Assembly (NCBI RefSeq): GCF_000485595.1
Contig: NW_014577729.1
Span: 44,717-80,895 of the forward strand
DNA from: Priapulus caudatus
Taxonomy: Eukaryota; Priapulida; Priapulimorpha; Priapulimorphida; Priapulidae
Reading direction: 5' to 3'
DNA: 36,179 nt
Shown: one piece after another, positions 9,501-21,300 of the stretch
How the letters are laid out: each line of letters starts with the position of its first letter
Position numbering within the stretch: position 1 is the first letter of the stretch
Made by a program: the position numbers and the translations under genes
The notes under the pieces: generated by a model
Seen by the model: the letters and a program-made list of their open reading frames with translations, nothing else
The model's database searches: none
What the model was told of the DNA's origin: nothing

Positions 9501-11427
9501 GCCGGCAGCCGGGGTCCCGAAACTGAAGCCGGTGGTTGCTGCTGGTGTCGGTGCCACAGTCTGACCCAGCATTCCTCCTGCATGGCACAAAGAAAGCTTT
9601 TATAAGAGCAACATCTACCAGCAAAAATACCTTCGATCGCACACCAAAGAAAAACCGTTCGACGACTCAATTATACACATGCACTCGGAATCACTTCGAC
9701 AAAATTGTTCGAGTATTTACTCGATGCGAACTGCACATTCGATGGTGGCATGCGTATTAAAATGAGATCACATGCACGATATAACTGAGAATTTTCTGCA
9801 ATCGGCAGAATTACCAAGTGATAATCCTGCCGTAGTGGTGGCGGAGGGTTGTTGGTTTCCAAATGAGAAACCTACAAGTGCAAAGTTCATTTAGATAGGT
9901 GGAGACATTGCAGAAATACGCAACACCATTCTCGAAGCGAGTTCAGATGCAGTTACAAACCCAAAACTTAAAACGTAATCCCATAAAATGTGATTACTGT
10001 GAAAGAAAATAGTGCAGTTTGGCGAGCAAGAAATGTACTTTTTAACCATCGTTAGAAAGTGCACGTCTATGTCTACACAATAGCTAGTGAGTTTGGAAAA
10101 GATACTTACGTCAATGCAAGCTAATATTTGTGAGTTTAAATTAGATATCGAGTTATAACTTATATATTCTACAAACCTGCTGCTGTAGTAGCGCTCATAG
10201 GGTCTATGTCCCCCAGGGTACTGCCGGAACGTACCCTGGGTACGGTCCGGTATACCGGAATGTACCCTGGTAACTATCTGATATGGTTAGGGTTAGGGTT
10301 AGGGTTAGGGAGTAGGCATAGGCGACTCCCTAGACTCGTTAGTGGAGTAGGCGAGGTACGGTCCGGCATATTAGATAGTGCCAGGGTACATTCCGGCAGT
10401 ACCCTGGGGGACATAGACCCTCTCAGCTGTAGTAGCAGCCGCCTGTGGAGTCCCAAATGAGAAAACTTGGAAGTGCAAGAAAATCATAAATAGTCATCAA
10501 TGGAAACTAAATACCTTACTAACAAGTAGTAGTAATGGCGGTAGTAATACCAGTGAACAAAATTAACGTAAGTTACACTGCAGAGTGCTACACACTTCTT
10601 ATAGTGTCATGTATCTGCAAGTCGATATTTATTTTCTGTATACCTGGTGCTGTGCTGCCACCTATCTGTGGGGTTGAGAAGGAGAATCCTGAAAATAAAC
10701 AGAATTTTTCAAAATTCAAATAAAATGCACCATAATACGTAGCAATTCTTTGACAACACATCCGGATATTTGTGCGACAATCCTACTACATGTTGTGTAT
10801 TAAACTTTTACATTTTTCGTTAAAAGAGGGGCAGTGACGGTTTTAGAGCGAGAGAGCGTTAGGGATACTGTTACTTTCTATTATATAATTTTTTATCTAC
10901 GTTCGATTCGACATAATCGTTATTTGTGTCACGTGTGCGAGCGGAGCATCGAGACGTCGAGAGACGTCATCGCAAAAATCCAGACGCATAACCCTAAGCC
11001 TAGGCCCCTATGGTCTTTCGCTACCCCTTCAGGATTCACCCTTCAAAATAATGTTTTCTGCATCATTGTATTTTTTTGCAAATTATGGTGATAAATAAAT
11101 TATTTGAATTGAATTTGAATTGAATAACGATATTCTGCTGGCTGCTTGATAATGCGTATCTACTTGTGGTCGAGGAAACACCTCGTGGTAATAACTCGTG
11201 ATTTGTTAGACATTAGCGGTTTGTTACTGACCAGTAGCAGGTGTGCTTGCTGCGGCACTGGCGCCAAACGTAAAACCAGGATTGCTCGTTGATGACAATG
11301 ATGTAGCGTCTTGTGCTGGTGGCAGTGCCAGTGGTGCAGCCGCTGCCGGCTGGCCGAACGAAAAGCCAGTAGCCTGACCGGTACCGCCACCAAATGTGAA
11401 ACCACTGGGTTGATTTGTGCCAGACAT
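522..11427 (-). CDS. NUP62: Nucleoporin p62 (FG-repeat nuclear pore protein), 3' partial
   Basis: Central-channel nucleoporin: N-terminal FG repeats bind transport receptors and the C-terminal coiled coil assembles with Nup54 and Nup58. Exons read on the minus strand: 11427-11232, 10688-10644, 10465-10177 (split by a mobile element), 9871-9815, 9577-9419, 8406-8377, 4752-4708, 4461-4018, 3628-3275, 2936-2798, 2366-2207, 710 to about 522-526. Phases agree at every junction. Exons 1-10 are Gly/Ala/Thr/Ser-rich with motifs GFTFG, GFSFG, GFSFGN, TFSFG and AFGLG. Exons 11-12 match the conserved coiled coil (MNYRQLEEAINKW, ATQVNAWDR, ENGEK, VKLDQQRLDHELDF, QQRLD, QHADLERE). The last helix lies beyond the left edge. 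Start ATG at 11427 opens MSGTNQPSGFTFG. Without the insertion about 620 codons are visible, longer than the human protein, mainly through alanine/glycine-rich exons 8-9. The exon-12 donor is ambiguous between 526 and 522. Confidence 0.93.
852..1001 (-). repeat. Two extra copies of the NUP62 exon-12 acceptor edge
   Basis: The first 29 coding bases of the exon at 710-682 plus adjoining intron recur at 881-852 and 999-971. All three encode ITALNSDVERV after a CAG acceptor (ccgcag, ccgcag, ccacag), with mostly silent differences. The downstream intron block (TTTTAAACTAGTACG, ACGACAAAGGA) is repeated too, and weaker copies of that block continue to about 1490. The copy at 881-846 reads ITALNSDVERVK and then AAG|gtg, so it could serve as a 36-nt in-frame mini-exon. 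Confidence 0.85.
1010..2206. other. NUP62 intron between exons 11 and 12, no further gene seen
   Basis: AT-rich sequence. The part to about 1490 carries degraded repeats of the block seen beside exon 12 (AACGGCTATTGTAACAATAA, GAGGAAAAAACAAAAAC). From 1500 to 2200 only short open frames without recognisable similarity occur. Confidence 0.6.
2367..2797. other. NUP62 intron 10, short direct repeats
   Basis: Mostly featureless AT-rich DNA. A block of the type ATCTATCAATTTCGTT...GAATTTTGCGTT occurs twice, near 2478-2508 and 2561-2600. I see no gene. Confidence 0.5.
3812..3955. mobile_element. Small MITE with GGGCTGTAACGAT termini and TA flanks
   Basis: Left end GGGCTGTAACGATAC, right end GATCGTTACAGCCC, each flanked by TA, which fits a Tc1/mariner-type TA target duplication. 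The interior is built from TCGATTCGAT-like repeats in both orientations, so the single strand can fold. It lies in the NUP62 intron between exons 8 and 9. An alternative reading is a hAT-type MITE with AGGGCTG ends, but no 8-bp duplication is visible. Confidence 0.75.
4194..4440 (-). repeat. 45-bp coding minisatellite in NUP62 exon 8
   Basis: About five and a half tandem units of 45 bp encode 15-residue repeats of the type GGFALGGATTA(M/T)PTA. The period is a multiple of three, so copy-number change keeps the frame. In some units the phenylalanine is replaced (GGLAIGG, GGLALGG), so expansion dilutes true FG motifs. Confidence 0.92.
5107..5395 (-). pseudogene. hAT transposase-like fragment, frameshifted
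   Basis: From 5395 down, the frame reads RNAHAIGKNGRPYTELLVKL then CQLDKAKG. A frameshift follows, and another frame continues with TYLTTSLQRFITAIADTRRR and AKFLSVISDGSTDFSS before a TAG stop. The GRP(Y/F)T, LCQLD..KG and DGSTD blocks are typical of the ZNF862/KIAA1586-like branch of hAT-derived proteins; DGSTD holds the first acidic residue of the RNase H-like fold. The remainder of the catalytic domain is absent, so no active enzyme is encoded. Confidence 0.8.
5396..6540. other. Interior of the hAT element, no gene assigned
   Basis: GC-richer than the surrounding intron. Open frames exist on both strands (for example 5440-5784 and 6123-6350 on minus, 5645-5875 on plus) but none has a recognisable domain or splice-supported continuation. 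It could be an intron of the transposase gene or a nested insertion. Confidence 0.4.
6540..7150. repeat. Alternating purine-pyrimidine tract rich in CACGTG
   Basis: About 600 bp dominated by TG/CG/CA steps, with CACGTG and GTGCACGTACACGTG repeated many times. At 7050-7150 it becomes a clean tandem array of a roughly 30-bp unit (TGTGCGTGCGTGTGCACGTA). All six frames stay open here because the sequence is low complexity, so the open frames are not taken as genes. Confidence 0.85.
7191..7532 (-). pseudogene. TTF-type zinc-finger N-terminal part of a hAT-derived protein
   Basis: Open frame of 113 residues starting MWKYLDGARPPPSKRK. It contains AFQPAWKSSYPWLEYDP, CGAGC, GTTNYRLETVNAHDASEGH. The W..F.P.W...YPWL spacing, the paired Cys and the terminal NF/Y-R....H....H arrangement match the TTF-type zinc finger at the N-terminus of ZNF862/KIAA1586-like proteins and related hAT transposases. 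It ends about 40 codons after the finger and is separated from its catalytic continuation by about 1.8 kb, so it is treated as part of a broken element. Confidence 0.78.
8025..8376. other. NUP62 intron flank with a GTCTATAAAGGACAA repeat
   Basis: Contains CTTGTCTATAAAGGACAA near 8160, a C-run, and CCTCTATAGAATGGGAAC. The same wording appears near 32690-32785, so both are probably remnants of one DNA-transposon family. No gene is seen. Confidence 0.5.
8407..9093. other. NUP62 intron 5 (3' part), nothing recognised
   Basis: AT-rich, no open frame with similarity, no splice-bounded FG-type exon found. Ends where the hAT-type MITE begins. Confidence 0.5.
9094..9365. mobile_element. hAT-type MITE
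   Basis: Left end CAGGGTGCAAAATTAACG, right end CGTTAATTTCTACCCCTG, an imperfect inverted pair starting with the CAGGG typical of hAT elements. The interior contains repeated GGACTCCCTGATTT-like words in both orientations. Only AAT is shared by the immediate flanks, so no clear 8-bp duplication is seen. It sits in the NUP62 intron between exons 5 and 6. Confidence 0.75.
10193..10427. mobile_element. Telomere-repeat foldback element A, inside NUP62 exon 3
   Basis: A 235-bp element bounded by inverted ends: left GCTCATAGGGTCTATGTCCC, right the complement of GCTGAGAGGGTCTATGTCCC, continuing perfectly to CAGTACCCTGG on both sides. It is flanked by the 9-bp direct repeat TGTAGTAGC at 10184-10192 and 10428-10436. 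The loop holds four TTAGGG units (about 10286-10310). It interrupts a NUP62 exon whose two halves read FSFGTPQAAATTA and TTAA. Removing the element and one 9-mer leaves a 45-nt exon with intact 1-1 phase. In place, it brings a stop codon and a frame change. Confidence 0.9.
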
Positions 11428-11766
11428 TGCGACTATATAAAGAGTTCACTGTTTGCTATGCTGTTTGTTAACTTAGAATTTCACATGAACGTAAACGAAT
11501 TACTCAGTTTGATATTGGCGCAGGAGATCTCCACGATTTGCGACACGATATCGCAATGCGAGTTTAAAACGAAGTTTGTAAATAAATTAGATAGTACGTG
11601 TATAACAACTAAATGTTACTCAAAGTGAAAGTGATGTAATATTGGTTTTTAAACACGTCAGTAAGTAAAAATACGGTAATAATAGTAAATCAGCAAACGA
11701 TTTACGTTACAACTTTCCGCTCCTACCGCACTCTGTCGGTGACCGGAGAGACTAACCGAAATTGCC
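11428..11766. promoter_or_regulatory. Divergent promoter region NUP62 / MRPS21
   Basis: Only 339 bp separate the two start codons, and the genes point away from each other. The interval therefore must contain both 5' UTRs and the core promoters. A TATATAAAG lies 6 bp from the NUP62 start codon, too close to be its TATA box. No other motif is called with confidence. Confidence 0.75.
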
Positions 11767-12343
11767 ATGGCTGCAAAAGCTCACTTACAGTTTGTTTCAA
11801 AGACTGTTTTAGTACGAAATGGTGACATAGAAGAGGCCATGAGATCACTGAACAGGTACTAGACAAAGCTCATCGATCAATCATTGATAATACTGTGCTG
11901 TATGATGTATCATGTACTCAGTATATACGGTCAATAATTTCCTCTTTCTCCACTCTCTTTGGGGACGTATCTAGTCTAGTGCTAAACTATACCAACCATG
12001 CATAGCTATGCTAGCTGCATATTAGCTTTGCATAGCATGCCATACTAGTTTATGGCTAACCATGGGGACTGCTGTTTTGCCTGGCTTTGGTGCAAGTTTT
12101 AATTGCGCGTTGCTACGTCACATCGCGATCACTGACACTGGTGTTTGTACATGATCGTGTTTCAGGGTGATGGGGTCCGAAGGGCTGCTGGATATCATCA
12201 GGAGAAATCGATACTACGAAAAGCCGTGGCAGGAGCGAAAGCGGGTCGCCTATGAGAAGTGCAAGGCCATCTACAATTCCGAAATGCAGCGCAAAGTCGC
12301 CTTCGTCATGCGAAAGCATCGGACTAACCCGTGGCCAAACTGA
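11767..12343 (+). CDS. MRPS21: Mitochondrial small-subunit ribosomal protein bS21m
   Basis: Component of the mitochondrial 28S subunit, homologue of bacterial S21. Two coding exons: 11767-11855 and 12166-12343, joined through AG|G with a GTACTA donor and a TTTCAG acceptor. The product is 88 aa, close to the human protein. Recognisable blocks are LQFVSKTVLVRNGDIEEAM, the LNR motif at the exon junction, GLLDIIRRNRYYEKPWQERK, AYEKCKAIYNSEM and a basic end MRKHRTNPWP. These match the family across their length, with YYEKP, the ER/K-rich helix and the RK.R..PW ending all present. No separate presequence is visible, as is usual for this protein. Confidence 0.96.
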
Positions 12344-12710
12344 CGATCGCGATTGCAGTATTGGCAGTGACACATCCTAGCAAAGCACACGAAACCTAGT
12401 GAGCGCAGATGTACATTAGGTCGGCATTATCACAGACAGTTCACATGAAGATGTATCTACTGTAAGACCACTCCTGGAATAACATGTGCTGCCACTGCCA
12501 CTCACCCACATGACATTGTTATTTCATTGCATTGCAGTTCTGAAGTTCTCTAACCTGTACACACTTCTTGGATCAGTGTAGAACTGATACATAACAGCTT
12601 CAATACTTGGAACCCTTGGCAAGTGTCAACAGGCTAGTCTAAAACCGTATAGTGTGTCAAGTGTGCTGTAGGCTGTGGCGTGAAAATTATAGTTTGTAGT
12701 GCTCAATGAC

Positions 12711-12716
12711 AATAAA
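12711..12716 (+). terminator. Polyadenylation signal, MRPS21
   Basis: AATAAA about 370 bp after the MRPS21 stop codon, in the sequence GACAATAAAATAC, followed by AT-rich DNA. It is the first canonical signal I find downstream. Confidence 0.55.
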
Positions 12717-12719
12717 ATA

Positions 12720-13262
12720 CATTCATATTTCATATTACATTTGCGATTGATTTACGGCATACGCATTACAAAAAGACACATACAAATATAATTAGTCAAA
12801 AACGTGTAATAATTTATATACAACAGAGCAGTCATACAGCAACTGGCACCAGTTTTAATTATATTGGACAAATTACATGAAATTTTGCACCACATTTGAT
12901 ATTTACTGCAAGTCTATGAAAATTTATTAACCGCTTGCTCGCCTCGAACACATCAGATCAAAATCGACATTCATCCACTCGCTGGTAATTAAACTGGATC
13001 CCGTGATTGTATATTAAATATTGATTCACTGACCGCACAACCCCATTACTATTAGTCTGCGCACGTTGACGCCAAGGATTTCCCACGATAGATGGAGTGG
13101 AAATCTGTGTGCGGCATACGCGCGGTTAAGAGTTAATAATACCTCTATGTTATTAGCATATTAGATATTATTAGTACTTGGCAAAGTCGATACGATTGTC
13201 GAAACAGATTCTCTGTGCCCTCGGACCCTCCCCGCCACCTCCGGCCGTCCACGCGCGCTCGC
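12720..13262. other. Convergent intergenic region MRPS21 / DPM1
   Basis: AT-rich, no open frame with similarity, no tRNA-like structure found. It lies between the 3' ends of the two genes. Confidence 0.5.
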
Positions 13263-13263
13263 G

Positions 13264-13938
13264 CTACGTGGTGGCAAACGGCTGCAGTACAGGCCCTTCA
13301 TGTAGGCGAAGATCTCTCTTCCTCCATCCTCGGACTAGGCTTAGATACAAATATCCGGATATTTTTGAAGATATTTAGAAGTTTTCGGAATATTTAGAAA
13401 ATTCCTTAATATTTAGAAGATAAAACAACAAAGATTTGTAAGGATGAGTCCTTTTCTGTTAAGAAAAACCATCCAGTGGTGCAAACTGCATGCAGTGCCC
13501 CTTCGTACACTCAGGATACCACTGCCACAATGCTAGCACTATTTTTAAAGTGGGCGGAGCTCTGGGGAAATCCAGCGAATGGAAAATCGTAAACAGCGTA
13601 TGATTTTTTCGCACACAATAAATATGTTTAAAAGACATTACGTTGAAATAACTGAGATATTTAGAAAAAATTTGGGGATATTTAGACATTTTTTGGAGAT
13701 ATTTAGAGATTTTTTTGGAGAATTTCCGGAAACATATTTAGGCCATTTTTCGAGATATTTGTATCTAAGCCTACCTCGGACCCTCCTCCACCCCCTGCCA
13801 CCCCCGTGCACTTGCTCGCTCTCGCTACATGGTGGCAAACAGCTGCAGCAGGCCCTTCACGTAGGTAACAATCTCTCTTCCTCCGTCCTCGGACCCTCCT
13901 CCACCCCCTGCCACCCCGCGTGCACTCGCTCACTCTCG
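13264..13938 (-). repeat. Two extra copies of the DPM1 3' coding end
   Basis: The terminal DPM1 coding segment, stop codon and about 50 bp of following sequence recur at about 13264-13335 and 13825-13938. The copy ending at 13825 still reads [15 protein letters not shown] then TAG. The copy at 13264 has a 2-base insertion that breaks the frame. Discounting a later 446-bp mobile-element insertion (438 bp plus 8-bp duplication), all three copies are spaced by 114-115 bp. Confidence 0.85.
13336..13773. mobile_element. Foldback MITE with 8-bp target duplication
   Basis: Ends TAGGCTTAGATACAAATATC and its complement (GATATTTGTATCTAAGCCTA), with further inverted matches inward (TTCCGGAA, GATATTTAGA words). 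The 8-bp repeat CCTCGGAC flanks it at 13328-13335 and 13774-13781. An 8-bp duplication fits the hAT superfamily. It inserted into a tandem copy of the DPM1 3' end, so it is younger than that duplication. Confidence 0.85.
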
Positions 13939-18397
<4,459 letters not shown>

Positions 18398-21300
18398 ATG
18401 GTATGTATAGTACGCACGCATGTACATAGTTATGGCCATGATCCACGTCACAACCGTTACTATAGTCTCTGTCCGTAAGTTAATTATTCTTGTTAAATTA
18501 AGTCTAAGTTGTGTCGTTGTAAATAATTAATCTTCTTCTTCTTCTTCTCGGGTCACTACACTAGGCCTACACTCGGCCCAGCCACTGCAGCACACAGGAC
18601 TTGGCACGGTGGTTGAAAGCCTCAAGGTTTCCAGGGCTACATGGCTCTGGCAATAGGGGGCATTTCAGGAGATGTCCCATAGTCTGGTCCTCCCCGCAGT
18701 CGCATTCGATTGGGCCATCTTCAGCTTGAGCCCCAATTCAATTTCAAATTCAATTTGCCCCATTTCTGCATGAGTGCCCGGTGCAAATCCACTTTAGGCA
18801 CCTTAGGTATCACGAAGTGATGCACAGATTTCTGTGTATCATCAACTGATGCACAGAATTTCCGTATATCAAGGAATGATGCAAAAACCCTAACCCTAAC
18901 CCTAACCCTACCCTAACCCTAAGCCCAACCCTAACCCTAACCCTAACACACTTCGTGATACCTAAGGAGTAAGGTTATACTTTATGACTTAGGGTTAGGG
19001 TTAGGGTTAGGGTTTTTGCATCATTCCTTGATATACGGAAAGTCTGTGCATCAGTTGATGATACACAGAAATCTGTGCATCACTTCGTGATACATAAGGT
19101 GCCTAAAGTGGATTTGCGCCTGAGTGCCCTACATCGACCAAACCCTGTCCTGAGGCGAGTTAGGCATAACCACGTCGGCCATACCTCGTTGGCTCCGGGT
19201 GGGAGGGATTCCTGGGGTCTGAGTGAAAGCTTATATGTTGGCTTGCCTGAAGATGCTTTGACCATTGGGCGATCCTGTAGTTTTGGAGGTTGCCATCCAG
19301 GGGTTGAACCGCGTGGATGAAACTGTGCCTGGACTTTAGTCTCTTCTTTACTGTTTCATGCTGGAAGAGGGGGTGGCGAGGGTCATTTTCTTGGTTAAGT
19401 TTCTCTACTTGGGATGAAGCCATTCGTCTAACGTGCGGAGGAGCGATGCCACAGAGCAGGTAGAGGTCATCTACGTTGGTTGGTCTTAAGCATCTAGAAA
19501 TGGCTCTGCAGGTAATGTTCAGAACTGGGTCCATTTTTGCAGCATGGGGCGACCTACTCCAGACAGGGCACGCATACTCAGCCGCAGAGTAGCACAGGGC
19601 GATAGCAGTGGTTCTGATTGTCTCGGCGTCTGTTCCCCATTTAGTATTTGCCAACTTCTTTAGAATACTGTTTCTGGCACCCACTTTGGTCTTTGTCTTG
19701 ATGATGTAATTCTTATAAGTTAGAGAGCGGTCGAAAGTAACACCTAGGTAGACTGGGCTATAGGTATGTTTCAGCCATTTGTCATACCATTTGTCTTTCA
19801 GTTGGCGGTTCGCCTGCTTGTTCTTTAGATGGAAGGCACTTATTTGAGTTTTCCCGGGATTGGCTCGTAGATTTTTTGCTGTGTAGTAGGTGGTTAGGCC
19901 TGCGAGAGCATCGGTGATGGACCGTTCGGCTTCGCCAAAGGACTGATTTTGTGAAGCAATGCAGAGGTCATCTGCATAAAGGAAACTCCTGGTGTTTGTG
20001 TGTACTGGCTGGTCATTTGTGTATAGATTAAAGAGCAGAGGGGCCAGGACGCTTCCTTGTGGGAGGCCATTTTTCTGTCTACGCCATCTGCTGCGGTTAC
20101 CATTGAGATCCACGAAAAACCGCCTATTTGCCAGCATATGTTCCTGATTAGTTCTGCTAGTCTCACATCCTTTACTAGCTGGTATAATTAATAATAGTAA
20201 TATCAGGAGTAGATAATAGAGACATATCTAGAGACATCTAGATCTAGAGACTAGTCTAGAGACATCGTCTAGAGACAGATCTAGAGACATCTCTATTATC
20301 TACTCCTGATAATATACTACTACTAGTACTAGTACTACTAGTTACTAATAATACTACTGCTAATGCTAGTCGTATTTTTTGCACTTGTTGCTCAGCATGG
20401 CCGGTTAAAAGTACGTACAACCGCGGAACAGCAGGAAATAAAGCGCAAGGAACGTGCAGAAAAGGTGAAGAAGTTCCAGGCTGGATTACACAGGGTTTTC
20501 CAAAAGGTGTGCTCACTTATTATTATTATAACACTTGCTCAGCTCCACTCAGAAGTCCATTTTTCTCAGAAGGCTATTGCCATGGGGTGTCGTCCGTCGT
20601 ACGTCCGTCCGTCTGTCCGTTCGTCCGTCCGTCCGTCCGTCAACATTTGGCTACGGTCAACGATAACTCAAGAACCGTTTGACTCACATGTTTCAAATTG
20701 CATGCAGTTGTTACTCCTATGGGAGAGGTTTGAACGTCCTATTTTGGAGCACGCCAGTCGACCTACTTTCGAGCCACGTCCACTTTTTGGCAAAAATGGA
20801 AATGGCCATAAGTCAATTCAGGTTCAATGGATTTCGCTCATTTCTAGTATGTGAATGAATAAGGACTGGCCCCAAAACATATCACAAGTGTTTTGATTTT
20901 TTTTTAATTATGCAAATTAGGTAGATTTTGGCAATTTCATTATGCATTTCAGTGTCTGGCTACGGTCAACGATAACTCAAGAACCGTTTGACCCACATGT
21001 TTCAAATTGAATACAGTTGTTACTCCTATGGGAGAGATTTGAACTTCCTATTTTGGAGCACGCCAGTCGACCTACTTTTGAGCCACACCCACTTTTTGGC
21101 AAAAATGAAAATGGCCATCTAAATTCATTCTATTTTGTTAAATTTTGGTATATGTGAATGTGTAAGGCTAGCCCCAAAGCAGTTGTTACTCCTATGGGAG
21201 AGATGACAACGTCCTATTACGTTTATTTCGTCTAACTGGTCAACAACTCTACAATCATACCTATATACGTGTAATATTGTGTTTTAGATTCTTCGTTACA

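Noticed and set aside
11434-11442. TATATAAAG as the NUP62 TATA box
   Set aside because: It is only a few bases from the start codon, leaving no room for a usual TATA-to-TSS distance.
18887-19013. Nearness to a chromosome end
   Set aside because: The TTAGGG tracts are short, occur in both orientations, lie inside foldback elements and are surrounded by ordinary genes.
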